Of a stretch of 64,000 nucleotides of DNA, positions 11,653-23,004 are shown one piece after another. Position 1 is the stretch's first letter; each line of letters opens with the position of its first letter. Source of the DNA: Kalmusia sp. IMI 367209 (taxonomy: Eukaryota > Ascomycota > Dothideomycetes > Pleosporales > Didymosphaeriaceae); the NCBI GenBank assembly GCA_027946365.1, contig JAPEUQ010000007.1, forward strand, positions 1,488,001 through 1,552,000, written 5' to 3'. The notes beneath the pieces were generated by a model. It made no database searches, was not told the DNA's origin, and was given only the letters and a program-made list of their open reading frames with translations. The translations under genes and the position numbers were made by a program.

Positions 11653-12265
11653 CTACACTCTCTCACTAACCCAAATCGCCGTCCGACATCCGCCTCTGAT
11701 GACACTTGTCAACAACTCATACGGCCTCGCCTCTTTGCTATCATTCTCCACCGCGTGATCCAAATGCTCTAGCTCCTCATCCCTAATCCGCCTCAACTCC
11801 CCCAATCATCACCGTCAATTCCTCTCCCAATGTCTCCCCTCTCGCCTCCAACTTATCCGCCCAATCTAATAATACCCGCACCTGCTCGTTATAATGTGTC
11901 CCGATCTCCGTCTCGACTGCTTCTGTGCACGCCATCGCCGCCTCGCGCCCCATGACCGCGGTGCCCCAGCCGAGCACTGTGGCGGCGGCGTGCCACACGG
12001 GATACATGGCAGTAGGGCGGATGCGGTGCTTTGCGAGGATGGAGTTGAAGTAGCGGAAGTGGCCGACTTCCTGGTCGTGCATGTGTTTCATGAGGGGGCG
12101 GAGGTGGGGGTGTGATCGCAGCAATGGCGGCGTTTGTGCGGTGTATATAAGGACGGCGGCAAGTTCGCCGGCTTGGTTGACGCGGAGCGCAGAATCGAGG
12201 AAAGTCGCGTTGCGATTGTGAGAGTGGTTTGATGGGGGCGACATTGTTATCGGAGGGTTCGACAT
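11653..12265 (-). CDS. COQ7: COQ7, 5-demethoxyubiquinone hydroxylase, with an apparent frameshift
   Basis: The protein matches the COQ7/CAT5 di-iron hydroxylase of ubiquinone synthesis (mitochondrial inner membrane): LRVNQAGELAA, HDQEVGHFRYF, HRIRPTA, GREAAMACTEAVETEIGTHY. The first frame ends with a TAG shortly after the G5 run (C5 at 11799-11803 on the plus strand), while the conserved end RRIRDEELEHLDHAVEND, with the last EExxH iron ligands, lies in the next frame and runs to a TAG at 11655-11653. Removing one G would join the two exactly, and no splice pair does so without losing conserved residues. Either a sequence error or a recent inactivation. The start is uncertain: the first in-frame ATG is at 12265, but an ATG at 12464 in another frame opens an Arg/Ala-rich mitochondrial-presequence-like stretch (ALLPTGPLARAAARSV). 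Confidence 0.75.
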
Positions 12266-12465
12266 GATTTGGTGATATTGCGGCTGCCGCGGACTGTGTT
12301 CGGGCTGTGGCCTGCGCTGGGTGCGAGGGCGTGGAGTGCATGTGTGCTCGTTGGCGGGCGCGGGTCGGAACGGTACATGGCGCGAGAAAGTCGGCGACAG
12401 GATGGTGGACGCTGCGGGCGGCGGCACGGGCCAATGGCCCGGTGGGAAGAAGCGCGGAGGGCATG

Positions 12466-12816
12466 GAGTCCCAAAACGTATATACGGAATGAAAAGAAGG
12501 CGGTGGCGGCGGTGAGAGTATTATTGTACAGGGCGGAGTGAGAGTGCAAGCGGACGCTGGGGCGAGGCAAAATAGAGGATCCCAGTCACGTCACCCGCCG
12601 CGCTAGGGAACGCAACTCGCACGGACCACCACTTTGCGGCTGGGCACGCGTCTTTAAAGTTGTGGCCGTTCCCCGTCCGCCGCCGACAAAGCTCCCGCCC
12701 TTCCTCCCTCCAACGTCTGCCTTACCTGTTACCCGGCCGCCGCGTTCGCCTTGTACCATCGCCCATTTCTCACGACACCAAATTCCTCCTTCGAACGCGG
12801 GCTATCCTATATCACC
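12466..12816. other. Divergent promoter region between COQ7 and RTF1
   Basis: About 350 bp of GC-rich DNA between head-to-head genes. It must hold both promoters. No further gene is seen. Confidence 0.5.
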
Positions 12817-14581
12817 ATGTCTGACGATTTCGACGACGAGCTCCTCGCCCTTGCTGGCGGTGACGAGGAGGCAGACATCGAAGAAGGCGAAGCGTGAGTT
12901 TTCCCCTTCACTTCGCTGATATCACTGCGGTCGTCTTGTTTTCTCTTTTCCGCTCACTCTACCTCGCTCAACCCCACACTCGCACCCCTTTCCCATTCAA
13001 CCTCGCAACATGCCGTTGACGACCCCCAGCTCTTCCGTGGCCGCTTCGTCGCCCAACTCGCTCGGTTCTGGCGACATGGACGAGTCCGATTCAGACCGCG
13101 ATGACGATGTTCCTGCGCGCGGCTCCGACGTCCCATACCCGCTAGAAGGCAAATACATCGATAACAAGGACAAACAGAGGATCTTGGGCATGTCACAGCT
13201 CGAGCGCGAGGAGATATTGGGCCAGCGCGCAGAAGAAATGAGCAAGGCCAACTTCCAGGCTGAAGTACTTCGCCGCGCCGCCATGAATAACAGGAAGAGG
13301 AAGGCTGATTCCGAGGAGCCTGATGATTCTCAGCGCAAGAGCGGCAGGCAAGTGAAGCCCAAGAGAAACGCCGCGCTGGAGGCGTACTCGCGCGACCGCG
13401 AGCAGAAGGGCCAGCAACGACAGCGCAATGATGATCGCCTGAACGACCGCCGGCGGTCGAGATCGGTGGACAGAGATGGCGGCTCTGATCTTGATGCTGA
13501 GGGCGAAGAGGATGTCGACTGGGACGAAGGCCGCAAATCTGCCGTTCGCGAGGATCTGCCTGCGACCATAAGGGACCTCGAGGCGGTTCGAATTGGCCGT
13601 GGCTTCTTCTCAAAAGTTTGCTTCTGGCCTGGCTTTGATGAGGCAATGGTCGGCGCCTTTGCGCGCATTGGAGTTGGACAGACTCAGGATCATCCAAGGA
13701 GGACATTGTACAAGATGGCGCAAATCAAGGGTATGTTCTACGGCCTTGACGCTCTAAATGATACCTAACAACAGCCCAGGTTTCCAATCCGGCAAACCTT
13801 ACGTTTTCGAAGGCAAGGACGGTCAGCGTATTGCGACCGACCAATACGTGATCTGCCAGCATGGTTCGACTAAGAAGGAATACCAATTCCAATATCTCTC
13901 TAACCAGCGCTTCACCGATGTACGTCTTACCAAGCACACAGCTTAGTCTCATAACTAACCACCATACAGGCCGACTACGATGCATACCGCCAAGCACTAT
14001 CCGAAAACGGATCTAAGCTCCCTATGCAGAATTATCTTCAGCGCAAAATCGACGAAATCAAAGCCTTTGAGAACCGCTTCTGGACGGATGCCGACATTAA
14101 CGCCCGCATTGCCAAGTCCAACAAATACTCGCACCTCCTTCACCGTGACTCCTCTGACGCACCTGCTCCACGCATCCCCACCCAATCCGAAGTCGCCGCG
14201 AACCGCCTCGCGGAGATCAACCGGCAGAACCGGAAAGCGGAACAAGAACGCATCCGCAAGGCGCAGCTCGAGGAGCGGCAGGAGAAGATGAAAGCCAGAA
14301 AGCGCGCGGAGATGGAGGCCCGTAAGAAGAGAGCCGAAGAGGAGAGGAAGAGGGCCGAGGAGAAGGAGGCCAAGGCGAAGAGTGACTTGTTATCTGTGGA
14401 CGACTTGTTTGATGGGGGCAGTTCACGAGCCAGCAGTGTCCCGAGAGACGCCACGCCCAAGCCGGACGTGGGTGAGAAGAAAAAGAAGACGGAGAGGAAG
14501 GGCTTGCCGACGTTTAGGAAACCGAAGATGGATGATGATATCATTGCGTCGATGGACATTGGGCTTGATATTGAGATCTGA
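12817..14581 (+). CDS. RTF1: RTF1, Paf1-complex subunit with Plus-3 domain
   Basis: Four exons: 12817-12893, 13030-13730, 13780-13919 and 13970-14581, giving 509 aa; all phases close. The N-terminus is acidic (MSDDFDDELLALAGGDEE), followed by YPLEGKYIDNKDKQRIL and SQLEREEILGQRAEEM, both typical of Rtf1. The Plus-3 domain covers about residues 205-322 (RIGRGFFSKVCFWPGFDEAM; KPYVFEGKDGQRIATDQYV; FQYLSNQRFTD). The C-terminal third is a highly charged coiled coil of K/R/E, then a short tail. In the family Rtf1 links the Paf1 complex to Spt5 through Plus-3 and stimulates Rad6/Bre1 ubiquitination of histone H2B during elongation. Nuclear. The first intron is longer (136 bp) than the others. Divergent from COQ7. 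Confidence 0.92.
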
Positions 14582-15081
14582 GAGGGCTTTGGCGTCCAGA
14601 AGCTCCTATTCAAAGGGAGAATGTTTGGCTGTGGCCTTTCCATCTCGGACCATTCCTGGGCTCTTGTTCCTCAATTTGGTCGATGGACACTTGAGCTGGC
14701 GCGGCGTCAGGATAGCATGGGGGGAGGCTCGATCATCTACGATCTTGTGTGGGCTTTTGTATACCTCTTCATCATTCCCTGGCATTTTAGAGCTATTCAC
14801 GTCAATGATGGACATACCTTCTAGGATAGATCTGTTCAAAAGCCTCTATATCCTGAACATCCTGAATAGAGAAAACACCTCCAAGATAGTCACATCCCTT
14901 TCATGCACCACGATCCGTGAGCCGCGTGAAGAAAAAGCTTGATATCCAGGACCACACACAAGGCTCGAACCAGAGAAAAAAAAAGTCAAGCTCATTCATT
15001 GCTTTTCCAACCGTAGCCCGATCCCATCCCAAGTTCTAACCACCCCGATTCTATATCAAGCCGATGCCGTCCTACAAACGC
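14582..15081. other. Convergent 3' region between RTF1 and the OSH3-like gene
   Basis: About 500 bp holding the 3' ends of two convergent genes. Open frames here have no family features. Confidence 0.5.
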
Positions 15082-18000
15082 TTACACCTGAAAAACATCC
15101 GTGACGCCCTCCCAGTCCCCACGCTCCCGACTCTCCCAATACCCGTCCTTGCCGCTCTTGAGCCTCCACACCTCGTCGTCGCCCAGGGCAGCAGCCTCGT
15201 CCTCGTTGAGCTTGACGAACCACTTGGGCACCCACTCCTCGCCGTGGTCCTCCATGACCCGCCTGCGGCCGCGCTGGCGCTCCTCGAGGCGAGCCTTGAG
15301 CGCCTCGGCCGAGTCCATTTCCTGGTTTTCTGCGGCGCGCTGGTCGGGCCGCAGGCGCGAGTCTGTCGGGGGCAGGTGGGCGTCTTCGACGGGGGTGATT
15401 TGGTTCAGGCTGGCGGCCCACGTGGTGAAGCCGTAGTGCTTCTCGGGCTTGTCGACGAGGGCGCCGACGCGCCAGACGGGCTTGCCTGTCGGCTGCCCGT
15501 TCTGCGTCATCTGCAGGTCCGACGTCCATTTGCCTGCGGCGCCGACGGGCAGCGCGGCGCCCGTGTGGTCGAAGACCTGGACGCTTACCTCCTCGCTGCG
15601 GCCGGCGAACATGCCGCCTGCCTTGAACGTGCAGACGGCCTTCGCGCCCGTGGTTTCGGACACGATGGTCATGGTGCCCGTGGGCTCGATGTATTTCTCG
15701 CCTGCGATGACGTTGCGGAGGAAGGAGGTGGCGACGGTCCAGCTGTAGTGCTCGCCGGCGTCGTGGAGGAAGACGCGCGCGCGTCCGTCGGTGCTGATCT
15801 CGTAGCTCTTACCCCAGAACTTCTGCACGGGGGTGGGGCTCTGGGTGAAGGTCCACTCCTTTGCTTCGGCGTGGCATGCCATGCGGACGGGGCGGTGGAT
15901 CACCTTCTCGGCGACGAAGCGGAAGCCTTTGTCTTCGCGGACGAGCTCGAAGGTCTCACCCAGCATGGGATTGAAAGGCTTACGGTTCGCGCGCTCCTTG
16001 ACGCGCGTGTTGCTGAAGGCGGAGATGGCGAAGGCAGCCATGTAGACGAGGCGCTCGCCCGTCTCGGAAGGGACTTTGACGGCCGCGTCGAGGAGCTCGC
16101 TGTATTCGAGTTGCTCAGCGAGGCGCTGAAGAGCAGAGGTGGGTTCATTAGAGGTGACGGGCATGGCGATGGTGGATAGGTCCTTGCCGACGTTCTTCCT
16201 AAGGAATGCTATCAGACTTGGGGGTGTCGATTTCGAGACGGGGACGTTGTCGCGGCGGGAGACGGGGTCGAGGGGGAGAGGAACGAGCGATTTCGGCTTC
16301 TTGGGGAAGATGGAGGGTTGGACTTCGAGGGACATGCGGTTGTCGAAGAAACCGCCTCCCTCGTTGTCGGACGAGGATTCGGACTCGCCGTCTGAGACGT
16401 CGTCATGTTCATGTGCCTCCTCGCTGTCGCGGCGAATCGTCAGAAGCTGTGAGTGGATCGTTTTTGTTTCGCCATCAGTCGCATCAAAGAACTCATCCGT
16501 CGACTCTTGCGAGTCTATGCTCCGACGAGAGTCCACGACGGATAGGGGCGCAGGGGTCCGTCTTTGCCGACTCTCTGCTAATAATAACGAAAAGTCTTTG
16601 ACCACCGAGTCGAGATCGCGCAGCAAAGCCATGCAATGATCGTGGACACCCTCCTCCTGCGAAGATTGCGCTACACTAGGGCGGCCATTTCGCTTCGGTA
16701 CTGACAAGCTTCCGTTGGGAAGAGGAGGGACCGGAGGAACAGTTCCTGGCGAACCAACGGCTGTCTGTGCAGATACGCTTCTCCTGAATAAACTCGCGGG
16801 GCTGTGACTCCCCGAGCTGCTAGCTTTACGTTTCCAAAACGCCTTTTTATCAAAGCCCTTGTCATCTAGGAAGTAGTCATTACCCTCCTCGGATGGACTG
16901 GGTGACAAACTGTCCTGTGCTTGTTTGAAACCGAGACCGGCTGTCGCCGAATATTTGGGATCCGTGTCTTGGGCGAGCCTCCGCACAGCATCTCTGGTAC
17001 CTGCGACCCTGCCCACCAGGGACTCCACTCTTGCCCACTCGTTCTCTTCTGCTGCGTTCAAAACATGCGATCCACCTTTGCTCGACCTATCCAGGATTTG
17101 CAGGGTGGGTGAGGCCAGGCCTGCATTTCTTGACGCTCGGTCGAGTGCATCTCTCCAGGTGTGAAAGTCTTTGGCATTATTGGTCCGCAGATGCCATACT
17201 TCTGCTCCCGAATCCACAGATATCTCCCGCGTCTCTTCATTTGCTCCGATAGCGGCCAGCGAGAGAGGAATGGCGCCCCGCAAGGCTGAAGAATGGTCAT
17301 TTCGATAGTAAGATAGCGTAGAAGATGTAAAGTCGAGCGAGAAGAAGCGCCTGGCATATCCCTGGTTTCTCTTTCTCCGCTTCTTTTGCAGAACACCGGT
17401 GAGAAAGGAGGCGCTGAGCGAGGGTGCGGTGGGCGCGTACGAGGACTTGGGCCGGTCTGCGAGCACGGGATTGGGTAGTGATTCTGACGATTCGGCAGCA
17501 CTCGGCCCCAGCCCTGGGCTCGACTTCGTTCCCAAACTTGTGGAGCTCGCTCCTCCCATAGCCTGGGCGTAGTGCATGTGGTGTCCTGACTTGGGCGGGG
17601 CATTGGAAGGGTACGTCATCAACACGAATGTGACTGTCTTGGACACGGTCTTGGAAAAGGTATTGTCGAAAACCAGGCCATACATGCCGCCTTCGTTCTC
17701 AGGCACATCCCAGGTACCCATGGACACCTTCTCAGCCTCGCACTTTCCCACCCAGTGAACCTGCTTCAACCCAATCTTGTCCAGCTTCTCCAATACAATC
17801 GTCCTGTCATTGCGCGAGGTCGAGGAGCCGCGCCCCCGCGAGTGGGGCACATCGAGGGCGGGCGTTGGGGGAGGCTCGTAGGTGGAGAGGGAGGTGACGG
17901 TGGTGGTGTTGCCGGTGGCTGCGCCAGGATGCTTGAACAGACCAAAGTTGATGGATTTTTTGTGCGGTTGTATGCTCCACGAAATGGTGTGTCCAGCCGA

Positions 18001-18117
18001 AACATTTACCCAGCGGACGAGATACGACTAGGCTGGCATCAGCGAGGGGGTCACATGGGTCGATGAGGGCGCGGAACTTGCCTTGCTGTGGACCTCGAGC
18101 TGCTCCATACCCGCCAT
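15082..18117 (-). CDS. Osh3-like oxysterol-binding protein (GOLD-PH-FFAT-ORD)
   Basis: Two exons: 18117-18082 and 18027-15082, giving 993 aa. The 54-bp intron starts with GC (AAG|GCAAGT) and ends CCTAG, a GC-AG intron. Domains in order: GOLD-like N-terminus (YLVRWVNVSAGHTISWSI) to about residue 150; PH domain about 218-315 (FLTGVLQKKRRKRNQGYARR); a FFAT motif near residue 520 (STDEFFDATDGE), which binds VAP/Scs2 at the ER; then the oxysterol-binding domain about 628-985 (SLIAFLRKNVGKDLSTIAMP, RKPFNPMLGETFEL). This order is that of Osh3, which acts at ER-plasma-membrane contacts with phosphoinositides and the Sac1 phosphatase. The usual OSBP signature EQVSHHPP is degenerate here (EKVIHRPV, about residue 718), so one of two His residues is Arg. 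Sterol binding should not be assumed; PI4P binding is likely but inferred. Confidence 0.9.
18028..18081 (-). other. GC-AG intron of the OSH3-like gene
   Basis: The donor reads AAG|GCAAGT and the acceptor CCTAG|TCG. Joining gives HSK-SYLVRWVN, restoring the GOLD-like segment in frame; no GT donor nearby does so. GC donors with a strong AG/GCAAGT context are a known minor class. Confidence 0.8.
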
Positions 18118-19773
18118 GACTATGTGCTATATAGCAATTGCTCGTTCCGGGGTCGTGGTGCAGCGCGCTGAGCTGTTCACTGCGGCGGCAGCCTGGAAAT
18201 GCGGGCAGCGGAACAACAAACGAGGCAACAAATAGTTGGTACCAAGGGTCCACGTCACAGGTTTCAGCGAATGTACATTGCGGGGCGAGGGTAACAATAT
18301 CGTGCTGGGCTGTCGACTGGCCTCGTCGCTGTACTCGGGGTACTACAGGCTCCAATGGCCAGAGTTCAGGAAGTTGCTGTTCGACGAGTTAAAGAGTGCC
18401 TGCCTCGGCGCCCGTTACGGCCGACGTGGGCGGATGTCAAAGGCGAACGGGGCAAACGTGACGCAGCGGGACGGGCGAATTGCGGCCACGGGTTCTTGAG
18501 GGAGAGCGATTACTGAGAGCGATTACTGAGTCTTGTCGCGCGTGGTCTACAGGAATCATCAGCGGGCGGACGCCGTCTACTTGGCCTCTCATATCTTGGA
18601 CGTCGGCTGTGTGTTCAGCGCCGTGCGGCTGGATCGCCAACCTGTCGCATCCCGGCCGATCAGCCTTGGACCGCGCCCGTCAGCCACACTTTGCTCTGCC
18701 TGTTGCTGCATCGGGACTGCTCGCCTCAGCACCATTTCCCTCCGCCGTCGCTCCAGCACTACCAGCGCTCCAGTGCTTATGTGAAAGGCCCGAAAGCACG
18801 TGGCTGTCCTCTTTCACGCGGCGGCCACCTGCGCGACTTCGCTAATCTGCGACCCGCCCCACTGCTCACTGCTCCAGCGCGTGCAAACATCGTTCCGCTT
18901 ACCATGACGTCCCACGTACCGTGCCCTGACCGAAGAAAGCATGACCCTGCCTCGGCCTAACAGAATCCTCCGGTCCCGCTGTTGGGCGCATCCGTTGTTC
19001 CCGCTATTCGACCGTCATGTCTTGAGAAGCATCTTCACCAGTACAGTAGGAGTCTTGCGACATGCATTCGAACCGTGTCATGATTTGGTGCCTCGGTGTT
19101 CATCAGCCCATGCCAGATCTAAGGTGTCGCATTTATATTGGGTGGAGCCGCCCTAATGCCTTCAAATGGGGAGTGAATACCTGACTATACGAACATTCTC
19201 TCGATAACACTCTACTATACATCGACTGGCAGCTCCGTATCAAAGTTTCATGGCGGGTTTCCGTCCGTTCTACTCGTCATTTCCCGGCCCAAGTTGCAAT
19301 TCACTCACGGGTGTAGCGAATCGACCTCTCGAGCAGTGCTATTGCAACATAAGATACATCTGGCGATCAATCTGTCGCACGGAATAATTTCTCCATTTCT
19401 CCACCTCCAGATGTTAACACCACCAAGCTTCCCATTGCGCGGTCTGCACCTTTCCCCTCACGACACGGAAACGTCCCCTCCTTACTAGAGCCGCACTTAG
19501 ATCTAATTCCCCACAGTCGATCATGGACGAACAAGCTTTGCGCATCCGTTCTACGACCGTTCCATGCGCCTTCTTTAGCCTCCTGTCCAATATGTCATAT
19601 ACAACTTCTACATATATTTTAATCTAAATTACCAGGTCCGCCCCGGCATGGATCTCATGTCTCCGCAATCCTGGATAGCTTGGTACTTTCATGTCTTTGC
19701 CTTTTATACTTGATTTTCTTTTCTCTGTGCAGTTTGACGTCGTCTCATTCGTATTGTTCCCATAGTTGAAACG
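18118..19773. other. Intergenic region (1.7 kb)
   Basis: Between the divergent OSH3-like and CE16 genes. Several open frames overlap on the plus strand but none shows motifs or splice logic. A short direct repeat (GAGAGCGATTACT twice) is at about 18500-18528. The stretch before 19774 is pyrimidine-rich and is probably the CE16 promoter. Confidence 0.5.
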
Positions 19774-20866
19774 ATGAAGTCGTTCGGTCTCACCCTCTCG
19801 CTGGCAACTGCTGCTCTGGCAGCACCGTTGACGGAGCGCGCAACGTGGTCGGGATGGAAAGGCGTCAAATACCTCTTCGTCTTGTAAGCTCTCATATCAC
19901 AGCAAAAGGCATCAACAACTAAACAATTCGCAGCGGTGACTCTTACACGCAAACCGGCTTCGACCCGAAAAGCACTCAACCCAGCTCCACAAACCCCTTC
20001 GGCAACCCTGCTTGGCCAGGCTGGACCTCGTCCAACGGCCCCAACTGGGTCGGCTTCCTCACGGCAACCTACAACACCACCAAAATCCAAACCTACAACC
20101 TCGCCTACGGCGGCGCCACCGTCGACAGCGCCCTCGTCGCGCCCTACCAGCCCACCGTCCTCTCTCTCAAGAACCAAGTCCAGGACCAATACCTCCCCAT
20201 CTACGGCAAGAAGCCCACCTCCGCACCCTGGAAAGACTCCGACTCCCTCTTCGCATTCTGGATCGGCATCAACGACGTCGGCAACTCCTGGTGGCTCTCC
20301 AACGCGACGACGCTATACGACCAGATCTTCACCGTCTACGATGGACTCCTGGAGCAGATCTACGCCACGGGTGCGCGCAACTTCCTCTTCCTGTCGGTCC
20401 CGCCCGTCAACCTTGCGCCGCTGACGCTGGCCAACGGCGACTACGCCATCGAGAACGAGGGCAAGATGATTCAGGTGTGGAACGACAAGCTCAAGAACCT
20501 CACCGCCACCTTCTCCAAGCGACATGCCGGCGCGCCCAAGATCTTCCTGCACGATACCAACGCCCTGTTCAACTCGGTCATCCAGAACCCGAAGTCGTAC
20601 CCGGAGACGAGCGGCCTGAAGAACACCACGGGGTACTGCGACGCGTACCAAAAGTAAGTCCGGTCTCTGCATTTGACGACTCAGAAAAGCATATGAGGGA
20701 CTCAAACTGACCATCTGACAGCGGCACGCCGACCTGGTACACAAAGGACCCGAGTTGCCTGTACCCCGTAAACGAGTACCTGTGGCTGAACAACCTGCAC
20801 CCCACGTTCCCCATCCACAACGCCACGGCAGCTTCTGTGGTGAAGACGCTGAACGCGTCCAAGTAA
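19774..20866 (+). CDS. Secreted SGNH/GDSL hydrolase, CE16-type acetylesterase
   Basis: Three exons: 19774-19883, 19934-20653 and 20722-20866, giving 324 aa with closed phases. A signal peptide is visible (MKSFGLTLSLATAALAAPL). SGNH block I is FGDSYTQTG (nucleophile Ser40), block II is around NLAYGGATVDS, and block III is FAFWIGINDVGNSWW (Asn). Several N-x-S/T sites fit a secreted glycoprotein. The final block reads LWLNNLHPT: the His is present but the Asp usual in the DxxH motif is Asn. I recall WLN-x-LHPT in other fungal proteins of this type, so this may be a subfamily trait, not a defect. CE16 enzymes remove acetyl groups from xylo- or other oligosaccharides. Its neighbour downstream is a GH43 enzyme, so both may serve hemicellulose use. 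Confidence 0.85.
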
Positions 20867-21978
20867 GGAGTGTGCCGAAGCTGTTACGCCGGGCGTGTCT
20901 TCTTTCACTTGTATATATTCATTTGCCGCCTCAAGAGCATACTTTATATATATACTTCACTGCATAATCTGAGCGCGTTTCAGACGATGGCACGCCCGCT
21001 TTTGGTGTTTTTCGCTGCAGTCCTATTGTTGCTCACCTTTTGACTTATCGAATTGTAGCTGTGAGCTGTAGGCTGTCCGCTGCGGTCCAGCTGGAACTCA
21101 TTCTCCTTCAAGAATATGCCGAATGACCTCCAGTGTAGTCACAAACACACATACACACGAGACCAAAGTGAATAGCGAGTAGAAACGAAGCGAGAAGACG
21201 ACGATCATAATCTAATAGAAGGTATGAGAAGATACTGTTGTTGATTTCAGGGGGGCCATTAAAGGCGGATGATGGAAAGAAATCGCCTTCGTCGGGCTCT
21301 ATTTAGAGTCTTGATTTCAAAGCTGTAAGTTTATGCGATGACATATTGTTGTATTTATTCTCCGTTGTTTGACTCAGTGTGATTTTGCTCCAATACTGGT
21401 TCAACATACCGTGAAGAGCACTACTTTCAATGATTGTTATCATCTTTTAGTACCTGACCTCACTGGAGATGACATCTTGTATCCGCTCTGCGATTTCTTG
21501 TGAATTGCATATCACGTGACAATACGGAGCAAGTTCATCCTTCCCTTTTTTTTACCACGAAACTGCATCCGCATAAGTACTTGCCCTTGCTTGACGTCTG
21601 GCAGTCCAAGGTTCTTGTAAGAGCACCCAGCAGGTACGTGTGCACGTGGCCAACGCGCGACACTGGCTGCAGGCCTGCTCACTCGGGGCATAAGCAGGTA
21701 GCGCCGCCGCGGCTGAATCAACGGATAAACACCAACGCGTAACCCAGCCGTAGGCGCTCTCCCATCGCGACCTACTCACGCCGGCGTGATAATGAGAACG
21801 TACGTGTCCGACACAGCAGCGCGATCCGATGGTTAATATGGCTAAATTGGAGGGGCCCGTTGAGCCTCGATGGCGGGGCAGCGTGATAAAAAGCATCGCG
21901 ACTTGTCTTCCGCAATAGCAAAAGCGAGAACTGACAACGCATTTGTACCAGTGTATTGTTCATCACGTTGGCAAAGCC
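20867..21978. other. Intergenic region between the CE16 and GH43 genes
   Basis: About 1.1 kb, holding the CE16 3' UTR and the GH43 promoter. No gene-like frame with family features seen. Confidence 0.5.
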
Positions 21979-23004
21979 ATGGCGGATAAGGAGCCTTTTG
22001 TAAAGCATCTCTACACGGCCGACCCGTCCGCGCACGTCTTCAATGGCAAGCTCTACGTGTACCCCTCGCACGACCGCGAGACGGATATCAAGAGCAATGA
22101 CAAGGGTGACCAGTACGACATGAACGACTACCATGTCTTCAGCATGGACGAGGTCGGCGGGCCCGTCACAGACCACGGCGTCGTGCTCAAGGCGGACGAC
22201 ATACCCTGGGTCTCAAGACAACTATGGGCGCCCGACGCGGCCGCGAAGAACGGAAAATACTACCTCTACTACCCCGCCCGAGACAAACAGGACGTCTTCA
22301 AGATCGGCGTCGCGGTAGGCGACAAGCCAGAAGGTCCATTCAAACCAGAGCCCGAACCGATCAAGGGCACATTCAGCGTTGACCCCGCCGTCTTCGTCGA
22401 CGACGACGGGCAGGCGTACTTGTATTTCGGCGGGCTCTGGGGCGGCCAGCTGCAATGCTACGCAAACGGCGCGTTCGACGGCTCGCAGCTCGGCGCGGTA
22501 GAGCCATCGACGGGTGCCGCGCTGCACGCAAAGGTCGCAAAGTTGACCGACGACATGCTATCCCTCGCTTCCCCCGTGACCGACGTCGTCATCAACGATG
22601 CATCCACTTCCCAACCCATCGCCGCGACGGACCACGCCCGCCGCTTCTTCGAGGCGGCCTGGCTCCACAAGTACAACGGGAAGTACTACTTCAGCTACTC
22701 GACCGGCGACACGCACTACCTCGCCTACGCCATCAGCGATAGCCCGCTCGGCCCCTTCACGTACGGAGGCAGGATATTAGAGCCTGTCGTAGGATGGACG
22801 ACGCACCATAGCATTGCAGAGTTCAAGGGCAAATGGTACCTCTTCTACCACGATGCCTCGCTGAGCGGAGGCGAGAATCACCTGCGATGCGCGAAGATTA
22901 GAGAGATCGTGTACGATGCCGAGGGGAAGATTCATCTGGCGGAGCCGCAGCCTCAGATTAAGCCGCCGCCGGCGAAGTTGGAGGAGGCTGCTGCTGCTGC
23001 GTGA
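21979..23004 (+). CDS. Glycoside hydrolase family 43 enzyme, intronless and without signal peptide
   Basis: Single exon of 341 aa. The first in-frame ATG is at 21979 (MADKEPFVKHLYTADPSAH). The five-bladed-propeller catalytic residues of GH43 can be placed: Asp15 (TADPSAH, base), Asp135 (SVDPAVFVDDDG, pKa modulator) and Glu225 (FFEAAWLHKYNGKYY, acid). Other conserved strings are LYVYPSHDRE, RQLWAPDAA and GWTTHHSIAEFKGKWYLFYH. Family members are beta-xylosidases, alpha-L-arabinofuranosidases or related. No signal peptide is visible, so it probably acts inside the cell on imported oligosaccharides. The lack of introns and the bacterial-looking N-terminus hint at ancient horizontal transfer, which is inference. 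The C-terminus is a short Ala run. Confidence 0.88.
   Translation: MADKEPFVKHLYTADPSAHVFNGKLYVYPSHDRETDIKSNDKGDQYDMNDYHVFSMDEVGGPVTDHGVVLKADDIPWVSRQLWAPDAAAKNGKYYLYYPARDKQDVFKIGVAVGDKPEGPFKPEPEPIKGTFSVDPAVFVDDDGQAYLYFGGLWGGQLQCYANGAFDGSQLGAVEPSTGAALHAKVAKLTDDMLSLASPVTDVVINDASTSQPIAATDHARRFFEAAWLHKYNGKYYFSYSTGDTHYLAYAISDSPLGPFTYGGRILEPVVGWTTHHSIAEFKGKWYLFYHDASLSGGENHLRCAKIREIVYDAEGKIHLAEPQPQIKPPPAKLEEAAAAA

Noticed and set aside
11783..11870. An intron repairing COQ7 (for example from GTTGGAGG to GGATTAG)
   Set aside because: It would delete about 20 residues and the R before DEELEH, while dropping one G fits the family exactly.
12954..13706. Minus-strand frame of 250 codons
   Set aside because: Antisense of RTF1 exon 2.
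15064..16179. Long plus-strand frame (371 codons)
   Set aside because: Exact antisense of the oxysterol-binding domain of the OSH3-like gene; GC-rich codon shadow without motifs.
21943..21978. Upstream extension of the GH43 protein
   Set aside because: Begins with TTG and adds 12 atypical residues; the ATG at 21979 is preferred.
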